Origin: JACPAP01 sp035287045
Lineage (GTDB): Bacteria; Gemmatimonadota; Gemmatimonadetes; Gemmatimonadales; GWC2-71-9
Length of the DNA stretch: 64,000 nt
Assembly: GCA_035287045.1 (NCBI GenBank)
Contig: DATECF010000066.1
Location: forward strand, 9,415-73,414
Reading direction: 5' to 3'
Shown: positions 27,976-35,654 of the stretch, one piece after another
How positions within the stretch are numbered: the stretch's first letter is position 1
Layout: each line of letters begins with the position of its first letter
Made by a program: the position numbers and the translations under genes
The notes under the pieces: model-generated
What the model saw: only the letters and a program-made list of their open reading frames with translations
What the model was told of the DNA's origin: nothing
Databases searched by the model: none

Positions 27976-29093
27976 CTGGCCTCCGCGCGTTCACGGGCCC
28001 ACCGGTCGGCGGCAAGCACCTCGTCCAATCCCTTTGCGGGCTGCACCTCGTGCGCCTCCAGCACCGCCTCGATGGTCTCGGCGATGGCGCCGAAGCGCAG
28101 CCGCCCGGCCAGGAAGGCCTCCACCGCCACCTCGTTCGCGGCATTGAAGGCCGCGGCTCCCGTGCCGCCCATCCGGCCCGCCGCCACGCCCAAGTCGAAG
28201 GCGGGAAACATCCCGGGAGACAGGGGCTGAAAGGTGAGCGGGCTGGCGGCGACCGGATCGAACCGCCGCACGCCGTCATCCGGCAGCCGGTCCGGGTGGG
28301 TGAGCGCGTACAGAATGGGCAGCTCCATCGACGGAAAACCGAGTTGCGCGAGCACCGACCCGTCCGCGAACTCGGTGAGCGCATGAATCACCGACTGTGG
28401 GTGCAATACGACCTCGATTCCATCAAACGCAAGCCCGAACAGGAAGTGCCCCTCGATCACCTCGAGGGCCTTGTTGGCCAGCGTGGCGCTGTCCACCGTG
28501 ATCTTGGGACCCATGCGCCAGGTCGGGTGGTTCAGGGCCTGCTCCACCGTGGCCCGGGCGACGCGCTCCGGTGCCCAGCCCCGAAACGGGCCGCCGGAGG
28601 CGGTGAGGATGAGCCGCCGCAGCTCCCTCCCCCCCGCCGATGCCATACACTGGAGGACGGCGCTGTGTTCGGAATCAATGGGGACGATCTCGCCTCGGCC
28701 CTCACGCGCCGCACATAGCACCAACTCGCCGGCCATGACCAGCGTTTCCTTGTTGGCGAGGGCGACCCGCTTCCCCGCCCGCAGGGCGGCCAGCGTGGCC
28801 GGCAGGCCGGCCGCGCCGACTACCGCGTTGATCACGATCCGGACATCGGGATGGGTGGCCGCTTCGACCAGGCTCTCCGCGCCAACCGGTCCACGCCGGT
28901 TCCGCCCGGCGTTCCCTCGGACCAGACCCACGAACGTGGCGCCGGTCTCCTTCGCCTGCCGCTCCAGCAGCTCAGCCGAGGCGTGCGCGGTCAGGGCCAC
29001 CACCCGGAAGCGCTCGCGTTGGCGGGCGAGCACTCGGAGCGCCGCGGTCCCAATGGACCCGGTGGACCCCAGGACCGCCACGCCAATGCTCAC
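27966..29093 (-). CDS. dxr: 1-deoxy-D-xylulose 5-phosphate reductoisomerase
   Basis: The 375-residue enzyme makes methylerythritol phosphate, the second step of the MEP isoprenoid pathway, using NADPH. It has the N-terminal nucleotide motif VAVLGSTGSIGTAALRV, ALANKETLVMAGELV, IDSEHSAVLQC, the catalytic-loop region LTASGGPF, and PTWRMGPKITVDSATL. The GTG at 29093 overlaps the cdsA stop (GTGA) and gives a normal N-terminus, VSIGVAVLGSTGS. Longer forms would read shadow sequence. It lies between cdsA and rseP in the common bacterial order. Confidence 0.96.
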   Translation of the reverse strand: MSIGVAVLGSTGSIGTAALRVLARQRERFRVVALTAHASAELLERQAKETGATFVGLVRGNAGRNRRGPVGAESLVEAATHPDVRIVINAVVGAAGLPATLAALRAGKRVALANKETLVMAGELVLCAAREGRGEIVPIDSEHSAVLQCMASAGGRELRRLILTASGGPFRGWAPERVARATVEQALNHPTWRMGPKITVDSATLANKALEVIEGHFLFGLAFDGIEVVLHPQSVIHALTEFADGSVLAQLGFPSMELPILYALTHPDRLPDDGVRRFDPVAASPLTFQPLSPGMFPAFDLGVAAGRMGGTGAAAFNAANEVAVEAFLAGRLRFGAIAETIEAVLEAHEVQPAKGLDEVLAADRWARERAEARCS

Positions 29094-29950
29094 AGTCGGC
29101 CGCCTACCGCGACCACCAGCGCCACCGTGGGAATGGCCCAATACAAGGAATCGAGCCGGTCCAGCACCCCGCCATGGCCGGGAAACACCGCACCAGAGTC
29201 CTTCACGCCTGCTTCGCGCTTGAACAGGGACTCCGCAACATCGCCAAGTTGCCCCAAGGTCGCCACCGCCACGGCCGAAACCAGCAGGACCGCCGGCGAC
29301 AGGGGCGCGCCCAGCGGCGCCAACACCCACCGTCCCCAAGCCAGCGCCGCCAGCAAGGCCCCCAGCGTCCCGGTCACCGCGCCCGCCCAGGTCTTGGCCG
29401 GGCTGAGCACGGGCGCCAGCTTGGGCCCCCCGATCAGCGCACCTCCCGCCATGGCGAACGTGTCGCAGATCCAGGTGAGAACCAGGGGGAACAGGGCCAG
29501 GGCCGTCCCCGCGACCGCGTCCAGGGGCGGCACCGGGTGCCGGAGCAGGAGCAGGAAGGCCGGGAATCCCCCGGCGTACAGCGCCCCCCACACGGTAACC
29601 CCGATGCCGGCGGTGGGACCGTCTCTTGGGGGACGGGTGGCGACGGCTGCGGCCATGACGCCCATGAGCCACAGGGCCATGAGAAAGGCAAACCAACGGG
29701 GAGCCAGTCCGGCACCCGCCGGCAGCGTGAGCCATGCCGCCGCCGGGAACAGCGCCGCGCCGAGGCACCCGGGGCCTACCAGGGCCCGGACCCCCTGGCG
29801 GGCCGCCAGACGATACAGTTCGAACGCCCCCAGGGCCCCGAGGGCGGCCAGGACCGCGACCAGCGCCCAGCCGCCGAGATAGATGAGCCCGATGGTGGCG
29901 GGGATGCCGATGGCCGCGACGCCAATCCGGCGCGCGAGCTGATGAGCCAT
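29090..29950 (-). CDS. cdsA: Phosphatidate cytidylyltransferase
   Basis: The 286-residue inner-membrane enzyme with about seven or eight hydrophobic segments makes CDP-diacylglycerol from phosphatidic acid and CTP. The family signature near the C-terminus is complete: SLFKREAGVKDSGAVFPGHG followed by GVLDRLD. In the usual operon order uppS lies between frr and cdsA; here the two are only 11 bases apart, so uppS is missing from this site. Confidence 0.95.
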   Translation of the reverse strand: MAHQLARRIGVAAIGIPATIGLIYLGGWALVAVLAALGALGAFELYRLAARQGVRALVGPGCLGAALFPAAAWLTLPAGAGLAPRWFAFLMALWLMGVMAAAVATRPPRDGPTAGIGVTVWGALYAGGFPAFLLLLRHPVPPLDAVAGTALALFPLVLTWICDTFAMAGGALIGGPKLAPVLSPAKTWAGAVTGTLGALLAALAWGRWVLAPLGAPLSPAVLLVSAVAVATLGQLGDVAESLFKREAGVKDSGAVFPGHGGVLDRLDSLYWAIPTVALVVAVGGRL

Positions 29951-29961
29951 CGGGTGGCGGG

Positions 29962-30525
29962 TCAGACCTCCATGATCTCTTGTTCTTTACCCTTCACGAG
30001 CGCGTCCACCTGCTTGATCGCGTCATCGTGCAGCTTCTGCATGTCCTTCTCGGTCCGGCGCTTGTCGTCCTCGGAGACGTGATCGAGCTTCTTGATCTGG
30101 GCCAGGGCCTCGGTGCGGGCGTGACGGATGGCGATCCGGCCCTCCTCCGCCAGCTTGTGCACCACTTTGACCAGCTCCTTGCGACGCTCTTCCGTGAGCG
30201 GCGGCAGGGGCACGCGGATGACGGTCCCGTCGTTGGACGGGTTGAGCCCCAGATCCGACGCCTGGAGCGCCTTCTCCACGGCACCAACCAGCGAACGGTC
30301 CCACGGCTGTACCGTGATCAGGCGCGGCTCCGGCGCGGCGACGCTGGCCACCTGATTGAGCGGCATCTGCTGTCCGTACGCCTCCACGCGCACGGTATCC
30401 AGCAGGCTGGTCGTGGCCTTGCCACTGCGAATCGTCGCCAGCTCGTGCCTGGTGCTCTCCAGCGCCTTGTGCATGGCGTCTTTCGCGCGCTTCGCGATGT
30501 CGGGCAGTGTGGTTGGCGTGCTCAT
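29962..30525 (-). CDS. frr: Ribosome recycling factor
   Basis: The 187-residue protein splits the post-termination ribosome together with EF-G. It shows the family core HELATIRSGKATTSLLD, RVEAYGQQMPLNQVASV, and the C-terminal LTEERRKELVKVVHKLAEEG and DDKRRTEKDMQKLHD. ATG 30525 overlaps the pyrH stop (ATGA). Size is typical (185 residues in most bacteria). Confidence 0.97.
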   Translation of the reverse strand: MSTPTTLPDIAKRAKDAMHKALESTRHELATIRSGKATTSLLDTVRVEAYGQQMPLNQVASVAAPEPRLITVQPWDRSLVGAVEKALQASDLGLNPSNDGTVIRVPLPPLTEERRKELVKVVHKLAEEGRIAIRHARTEALAQIKKLDHVSEDDKRRTEKDMQKLHDDAIKQVDALVKGKEQEIMEV

Positions 30526-31235
30526 GTCACGAGGGTGCCGACGCGCTCTCCCGCCAGGACCCTGGCGATCGCGCCGGGCTGGTTGACGTTCATGACGACA
30601 ATGGGCAACCCGTTCTCCTTGCACAATCCGAAGGCGTTGGCGTCCATTACCGCCAACCCTTTGACCAGGACTTCCTGGAACGTGATTTCCGGGATGAATG
30701 TCGCCGTGGGGTCGCGCTTGGGGTCGGCCGTGAAGACGCCGTCCACCCCGGTGGCCTTCACGATCACCTGGGCCTCGATCTCCAGCGCCCGGAGGACTGC
30801 GGCGGTGTCGGTGGAGAAGTAGGGGTTCCCGGTCCCACCCGCAAACAGCACGATGCGCCCCTTCTCCATGTGTCGCTGCGCCCGCCGCCGGATGTACGGC
30901 TCCGCCAGCTCCTCCATCCGGATCGCCGTCATCACCCGGGTCTCCACGCCTTTGCGCTCCAGGATGTCCTGGAGCGCCAGGGCATTGATCACGGTGGCCA
31001 GCATGCCCATGTAGTCGGCGGACACGCGGTCCATCCCCTGCTGGCTGGCCACCGTGCCGCGCATGATGTTCCCGCCCCCGATCACCAGGCCGATGCCGGC
31101 GCCCAGCTGGTGTACCGCCTTGACCTCATCGCTCAGGCGATCGACCACCCCGAAGTCGATCCCGAAGCCGCGCTCCCCAGCCAGGGACTCGCCCGACAGC
31201 TTGATGAGCGCGCGGCGGTACTTGAGGCCGGGCAT
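30522..31235 (-). CDS. pyrH: Uridylate kinase
   Basis: The 237-residue hexameric enzyme phosphorylates UMP to UDP and is regulated by GTP and UTP in other bacteria. It has the amino-acid-kinase fold motifs RRALIKLSGESLAGE, GLVIGGGNIMRG, DYMGMLATVINALALQD and KATGVDGVFTADPK. Its ATG overlaps the tsf stop by one base. It is cytosolic, in the common rpsB-tsf-pyrH-frr order. Confidence 0.97.
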   Translation of the reverse strand: MPGLKYRRALIKLSGESLAGERGFGIDFGVVDRLSDEVKAVHQLGAGIGLVIGGGNIMRGTVASQQGMDRVSADYMGMLATVINALALQDILERKGVETRVMTAIRMEELAEPYIRRRAQRHMEKGRIVLFAGGTGNPYFSTDTAAVLRALEIEAQVIVKATGVDGVFTADPKRDPTATFIPEITFQEVLVKGLAVMDANAFGLCKENGLPIVVMNVNQPGAIARVLAGERVGTLVT

Positions 31236-31831
31236 CAGGCCTCGCCGAGCTGGAAGCGCACAAACCGGCGCACGACGACGTTCTCCCCCACTTTGCCGGA
31301 CACGGCCTTGACCAGCTGTCCCACAGTCTGCTTGTCGTCTTTCACGAAGGGCTGCTCCAGCAGCACCCGCTCTTCGTAGAACTTCTTGATGCGACCCTCG
31401 ACCATCTTCTCCCACACCTTCTCGGGCTTGCCGGACTCGGCGGCCTGGGCCTGGAAGATCTCGCGCTCCCGCTCCAGCACCGCCTTGGGCACGTCGTCCA
31501 CCGACACCGCCACCGGATCGGCGGAGGCGATGTGCAAGGCCAGGTCCTTGACCAGGCCCTGGAAATCCTCAGTGCGCGCCACGAAGTCAGTCTCGCAGTT
31601 TACCTCCACCAGCACCGCGACCTTGCCGTTGAAGTGGACATAACTGCCGATGACGCCCTCGGTGGCACCCCGCCCGGCGCGCTTCTCCGCCTTGGCGATG
31701 CCCTTCTTCCGCAGCAGCTCAATGGCCTTCTCGACATCGCCTCCGGTCTCTTCCAGGGCGGCCTTGCAGTCCATCATGCCCGCGCCGGTGCGTTGCCGGA
31801 GCGCTGCGACGTCCTTCGCCGAAATGGTCAT
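31235..31831 (-). CDS. tsf: Elongation factor Ts
   Basis: The 198-residue protein is the nucleotide exchange factor for EF-Tu. It has the N-terminal UBA-like segment with LRQRTGAGMMDCKAALEETG and the EF-Ts signature VEVNCETDFVAR. It is a short form, close to the Thermus-type length, with a reduced C-terminal dimerisation region. ATG 31831 is the conventional start. A TTG two codons upstream (31837) is better spaced, 8 bases after GGGAG, and may be used instead. A 115-bp gap separates it from rpsB. Confidence 0.96.
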   Translation of the reverse strand: MTISAKDVAALRQRTGAGMMDCKAALEETGGDVEKAIELLRKKGIAKAEKRAGRGATEGVIGSYVHFNGKVAVLVEVNCETDFVARTEDFQGLVKDLALHIASADPVAVSVDDVPKAVLEREREIFQAQAAESGKPEKVWEKMVEGRIKKFYEERVLLEQPFVKDDKQTVGQLVKAVSGKVGENVVVRRFVRFQLGEA

Positions 31832-31946
31832 GGTCAAAACCGTATCTCCCGTGATTCCGTATGCGAAAACCGCCGCCTCCGAACCGTCATCCGCGGTCCT
31901 GGGAGCGGCGGTACCCGTTGGTCGTCCGGCGCCGGTAGCGCCGCGC

Positions 31947-32831
31947 TTACGATGGCCCGGGCGCCTCACCGCCCTCCTGCTCCCCGGCCGGCTGCTCGGT
32001 CTTGAGCCGGGCCACGATGGCTTCGGGCTTGGGCCGCCGCCGCCGCCGGGCTCGCCGCCGCTTCCGGCGATCCTCCTCTTCCCCTTCCGAGCCCGTATCC
32101 GTGCTGTAGGTGTAGCCGTCGGCTTCCTCCGTCACCTCGCGCAGTGGCACCTGGGAGCGCGCTTCGGCAACCACATCCACCAGGGCCCGCGTGATCAAGG
32201 ACACCGAGCGGATGGCGTCGTCGTTGCCGGGGATCGGCACGGTAATCAGGTCCGGGTCCGCGTTGGTGTCTACGATGGCGACGACCGGAATCCGCAGCTT
32301 GTTCGCCTCGGCGATCGCGATGCGCTCTTTCTTGGCATCCACCACGAACAGCGCGCCCGGTAACCGGGCCATGTTCTTGATGCCTTCGAGATTGCGGTTG
32401 AGCTTCTGCCGCTCTCGCTCGAACATCAGCTGTTCTTTCTTGGTGAAGAACTCGAAGGCCCCGTCTTCCAGGCCCTGCTCCACCTCTTTGAGCCGACCGA
32501 TCTGCTTCTTGATCGTGTGGAAGTTGGTCAGCATGCCGCCGAGCCAGCGTTCCGTGACCCAGAATCCGCCGCAGCGCTCCGCCTCCGCTCGCAGGATGGG
32601 CTTCAGCTGCTTCTTGGTGCAGACGAACAGCACCCCTTCGCCACGCATGACGACGTTGCGTATCAGCTCCTGAGCCGTCTGGAGCTGACGCAGCGTCTTC
32701 TGGAGGTCGATCAGGTAGATGCCCGAGCGCTCGGCAAAAATGAACCGGCGCATCTTGGGATTCCAGCGCCGGGTCTGGTGACCGAAATGCACACCGGCTT
32801 CGAGCAGGTCCTGCAACTGCGGCTGCGTCAT
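31947..32831 (-). CDS. rpsB: 30S ribosomal protein S2
   Basis: The first roughly 230 residues match S2 (LLEAGVHFGHQTRRWNPKM; RSGIYLIDLQKTLRQLQ; PGALFVVDAKKERIAIAEA; IPVVAIVDTNADPD). The 294-residue product has a C-terminal extension of about 60 residues with an acidic run (GSEGEEEDRR) followed by an arginine-rich run and a Gly/Glu/Pro-rich tail. The extension is not needed for the S2 fold and may contact RNA or S1. The gene leads the tsf-pyrH-frr group, with a 152-bp gap after rpsI. Confidence 0.97.
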   Translation of the reverse strand: MTQPQLQDLLEAGVHFGHQTRRWNPKMRRFIFAERSGIYLIDLQKTLRQLQTAQELIRNVVMRGEGVLFVCTKKQLKPILRAEAERCGGFWVTERWLGGMLTNFHTIKKQIGRLKEVEQGLEDGAFEFFTKKEQLMFERERQKLNRNLEGIKNMARLPGALFVVDAKKERIAIAEANKLRIPVVAIVDTNADPDLITVPIPGNDDAIRSVSLITRALVDVVAEARSQVPLREVTEEADGYTYSTDTGSEGEEEDRRKRRRARRRRRPKPEAIVARLKTEQPAGEQEGGEAPGPS

Positions 32832-32881
32832 GAACCTCGATCCTGGGTTAAGTCCGCCATCGCCTTCATCTCCCCCGCCGA

Positions 32882-32896
32882 TTCAGCGGCGCTGAA
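32882..32896. repeat. 15-bp palindrome in the rpsI-rpsB gap
   Basis: TTCAGCGGCGCTGAA is a perfect 7-1-7 palindrome about 50 bases upstream of the rpsB ATG and 88 bases after rpsI. It could be a protein-binding site or the core of a small stem in the rpsB leader. In many bacteria S2 regulates its own leader, but I see no further match to a known S2 leader structure. Confidence 0.4.
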
Positions 32897-32983
32897 CACC
32901 CAGCGGGAGATCGGGCGATGTGAGTTGTGGCGATCCGCCGTTCGCACTCCGCAACCCGGAAAGGGGACAGCGGACTGCCGTCC

Positions 32984-33388
32984 TTACCGTTTCGAGAACT
33001 GGAACCGCTTCCTCGCCCCCGGCCGGCCCGGCTTCTTGCGCTCCACCGCCCGGGGATCGCGCGTGAGCAACCCCTGGGACCGGAGCTTGCGCCGATGGGT
33101 CTCGTCCGCCCCCACCAGCGCCCGCGCCACGGCCAGGCGCAACGCGCCCGCCTGCCCCGTCGTGCCCCCACCGACCACATGCGCCCGCACGTCGAAGGCG
33201 CCGAGCGTGTCCGTGGCGCCGAACGGCTCCTGGATATGCTGCACCAGCGATCGCCGGGGGAAGTAATCCCCCAGCGTCCGCCCGTTCACGTCCCACTTGC
33301 CGGAGCCCGGCGTCAGATAGACGCGGGCCACCGAGGTCTTCCGCCTGCCAACCGCGTGCCACCGCAGCTCCGGATGTACCACCGTCAT
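32984..33388 (-). CDS. rpsI: 30S ribosomal protein S9
   Basis: The 134-residue protein matches S9 (HAVGRRKTSVARVYLTPGSG; VNGRTLGDYFPR; GGGTTGQAGALRLAVARAL) and ends with the typical RKKPGRPGARKRFQFSKR tail that reaches the P-site tRNA. It follows rplM by 8 bases, the usual pair. Confidence 0.97.
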   Translation of the reverse strand: MTVVHPELRWHAVGRRKTSVARVYLTPGSGKWDVNGRTLGDYFPRRSLVQHIQEPFGATDTLGAFDVRAHVVGGGTTGQAGALRLAVARALVGADETHRRKLRSQGLLTRDPRAVERKKPGRPGARKRFQFSKR

Positions 33389-33396
33389 ACCGTTCG

Positions 33397-33840
33397 TCAG
33401 GCTCCCTTCCGCACGCTCAGTGGCGTGGGCTGCTGGGCCGCGTGGGGATGCTCGGCCCCCGGGTACACTTTGAGTTTCTTGCGGAGCGCCTGTCGCCCCA
33501 ACGTGGACTTGGGCAGCATCCCAAACACCGCGCGCTCAATCACCCGCTCGGGGTGCTTTTGCAGCTCGCGCGCCACCGGCGTGAACCGCTCGTGCCCCAT
33601 GTAGCCGCTGTGCCGGAAGTACCGCTTCTGCTCCAGCTTGCGACCGGTGAGGCGCACCTTGGCCGCGTTGATCACCACCACGAAGTCCCCGCCGTCCATG
33701 TGCGGCGTGAACTCCGGCTTGTGCTTCCCGCGGATCACCTGCGCCACTGTGCTCGCCAGCCTGCCGAGGGCAATACCATCCGCATCCACCACGTGCCAGT
33801 GGTGCTTGATGTCTTTGGGCGTGAGCGTATACGTCCCCAT
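33397..33840 (-). CDS. rplM: 50S ribosomal protein L13
   Basis: The 147-residue protein matches L13 (WHVVDADGIALGRLAST; GGDFVVVINAAKVRLTGRK; AVFGMLPKSTLGRQALRKLK-like). ATG 33840 is favoured over an ATG four codons upstream because GAGGGA lies 6 bases before it, overlapping the upstream ATG. It is the first gene of the rplM-to-rseP operon and is preceded by a good promoter at 33906-33934. Confidence 0.97.
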   Translation of the reverse strand: MGTYTLTPKDIKHHWHVVDADGIALGRLASTVAQVIRGKHKPEFTPHMDGGDFVVVINAAKVRLTGRKLEQKRYFRHSGYMGHERFTPVARELQKHPERVIERAVFGMLPKSTLGRQALRKKLKVYPGAEHPHAAQQPTPLSVRKGA

Positions 33841-33905
33841 CCGGTCCCTCATCCCGACGGCGGCTCGCCGCGACAGAATAAAGTCGTAAAGCCGAGTAGC
33901 CGCTT

Positions 33906-33934
33906 ATCTTAGCGGGCCCTGGTGCGGTGGTCAA
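33906..33934 (-). promoter_or_regulatory. Sigma70-type promoter for the rplM operon
   Basis: On the minus strand TTGACC (33929-33934) and TAAGAT (33906-33911) are separated by exactly 17 bases. The -35 box overlaps the stop codon of the biotin carrier gene. Transcription would start near 33898-33900, leaving a leader of about 60 bases before the rplM ATG. The match to consensus is 5/6 and 4/6. Confidence 0.55.
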
Positions 33935-34434
33935 CCCTGCGCAACGACGTCCACGAGCGGCGTTCCTTTTTCCACCGCTTGACCCGGTTCCACCAACACC
34001 GCCTTCACCCGGCCCGGCCCGGTTGACCGGATCTCATTCTCCATCTTCATCGCCTCCAGGACCACCAGCCCGGACCCCGCGGCGATCTCCTGACCCGCCG
34101 CGACTTCGACGCGGAGCACCAAACCCGGCATGGGGGCCCGTACCAGCCCCGGGGCCTCCTGCTTCCCCTGGTCCTTCCGCAACGCTCGTAGCTGCGCCGT
34201 CCGCTCGTCCACCACCTCGGCCGGCCATATCTCTCCGCCGCGCTGGATCAGCCAGCCGCCACCTTGTTTGAGCAGCGCGTAGGTTCGGGAGTGCTGCTCA
34301 GAGACCAGCTGGCAGATCGGGGTCCCGGGTACCCGCAGCAGCGCGGCCGGAAACCTCCTGCCGCCCACCCGCACCTCCGGCCCCAGGACCTCCACGTCCA
34401 GGTCGCGGCCGCCGATGGTCACCGTAAACTTCAT
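33931..34434 (-). CDS. Biotin carboxyl carrier protein of an acyl-CoA carboxylase
   Basis: The 167-residue protein has a variable N-terminal half and a C-terminal biotinyl domain (about 97-166) with PMPGLVLRVEVAAGQEIAAG and the biotinylated lysine, Lys 130, in LEAMKMENEI. It carries carboxylate between the biotin carboxylase (35651-37156) and the carboxyltransferase (37199-38749). The ATG overlaps the stop of the methyltransferase gene (ATGA). The carrier is separate from the carboxylase subunit rather than fused to it, as in AccB or the small subunits of sodium-pump decarboxylases. Confidence 0.92.
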   Translation of the reverse strand: MKFTVTIGGRDLDVEVLGPEVRVGGRRFPAALLRVPGTPICQLVSEQHSRTYALLKQGGGWLIQRGGEIWPAEVVDERTAQLRALRKDQGKQEAPGLVRAPMPGLVLRVEVAAGQEIAAGSGLVVLEAMKMENEIRSTGPGRVKAVLVEPGQAVEKGTPLVDVVAQG

Positions 34435-35654
34435 GCCGCCTGCAGCACGGCCAGGGTCTCGACGTGGCTGGTCTGCGGAAAGAGGTCGTAGGCCCGCACC
34501 TTCGCCAGGGCGAACGCGGGCAGGCGGGTCAGGTCTCGGGCCAGGGTCGCCGGATCGCACGACACGTAGCACAGGCGCGCGCCGGGCCGGGATTCCCCCC
34601 ACGCCTGGAGCGCGGCGCTCACGCGGGCGACGAGACCGGCGCGGGGCGGGTTCACCAGCACCGCGTCCGGCTCCGGAAGACGATGCAGCGTTTCCTCCAC
34701 CAGCCCCTCGAACCACGTGATGTCCGTCCCGGCCCCGGCCCACCCCCGTGCCCACTCGATGGCCGACCGATCCCGGTCCACGCTGAACACCCGCGCACCG
34801 CCCGCCGCCAGCAGCCGGGCCGCGTCCCCAACGCCGCCGTAGAGGTCCCAGACAATCTTGCCGCCGACGTCGCCCAGGTCCTGGAGTGCGTCCTGCCTGA
34901 TGCGCACCGCCAGCTCGGGGTTTACCTGTTCGAACGCCAAGGCTGGAAATCCGGTTCGCGCGCCGGCCACGATGCGGGCCGCTCCGCCCCGCGGACGCCA
35001 CCAATAGGCCACACCCGCTACACCGGCCGCCGCCGCCAGGGGCGCGGCGTCCCAGGGCTCGGCGCCGCCCGCGGCCACGAGGTGAAGACCGCCGGCTCGA
35101 TCCTCGCGGAGGACCAATTCCTCAAGTGCCGCGGGGAGCAATCCCAGATGGTTACGCAGCGCCGACCACAGCCGCATGAGCGGCTCACGGGCGATCCGAC
35201 AGTCGTCCAGCGTGAAAACCATGCCCGGTGCGTCGTACCGATGGAGCCCCATGCGCTCCCCGGAGACGGCCAGCGTGATCTTGGTGCGGTAGCGCCAGGG
35301 CGCCGGTGCCGCGATCACCTCCGGATCGGGGGTCTCCCGCCGGCCAATCCGACGCAGGGCATCGCCCACGATGGCCCCCTTGGCGTCACGCTGAGCGGGA
35401 AGCGAGAGATGTTGGAGCTGGCATCCGCCACATCGATCAGCCGCGTAGTGGGGACACTCCGGTTCCACGCGTGCGGGCCCCGGCCGTTCCAGCCGCAGCA
35501 GCCTCCCGTGCGCGTGGCGTTTCCGGCGATCCACGACTTCGATCTCGGCCGAGTCGCCGGGCGCGGTGCGCGGTACGAAGACCACCATTCCATCGGGGAG
35601 GCGACCCACACCGTCGCCGCCGGCGCTCAGCCGGCTGATGGATACCACCGTCAC
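34431..35654 (-). CDS. rlmD: RlmD/RumA-type 23S rRNA (uracil-5)-methyltransferase
   Basis: The 407-residue SAM enzyme has an N-terminal TRAM-like domain (SISRLSAGGDGVGRLPDG). Its iron-sulfur cysteines are Cys 67, 75 and 78 (CPHYAADRCGGCQLQH), with a fourth in TLDDCRIA. The methyltransferase domain has the SAM motif VWDLYGGVGDAARLLA, DAVLVNPPRAGL and the nucleophile Cys in CYVSCDPATLARDL. It methylates a uridine in rRNA (or tRNA in related families); the exact site cannot be assigned. Its GTG start overlaps the biotin carboxylase stop and its stop overlaps the biotin carrier start. It is therefore embedded in a carboxylase operon. Confidence 0.88.
   Translation of the reverse strand: MTVVSISRLSAGGDGVGRLPDGMVVFVPRTAPGDSAEIEVVDRRKRHAHGRLLRLERPGPARVEPECPHYAADRCGGCQLQHLSLPAQRDAKGAIVGDALRRIGRRETPDPEVIAAPAPWRYRTKITLAVSGERMGLHRYDAPGMVFTLDDCRIAREPLMRLWSALRNHLGLLPAALEELVLREDRAGGLHLVAAGGAEPWDAAPLAAAAGVAGVAYWWRPRGGAARIVAGARTGFPALAFEQVNPELAVRIRQDALQDLGDVGGKIVWDLYGGVGDAARLLAAGGARVFSVDRDRSAIEWARGWAGAGTDITWFEGLVEETLHRLPEPDAVLVNPPRAGLVARVSAALQAWGESRPGARLCYVSCDPATLARDLTRLPAFALAKVRAYDLFPQTSHVETLAVLQAA

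Noticed and set aside
34431..35654. Idea that the methyltransferase gene is a recent horizontal insertion into the carboxylase operon
   Set aside because: Base composition and overlap style are the same as in the neighbours, and no repeat scars flank it, so transfer cannot be supported from sequence alone.
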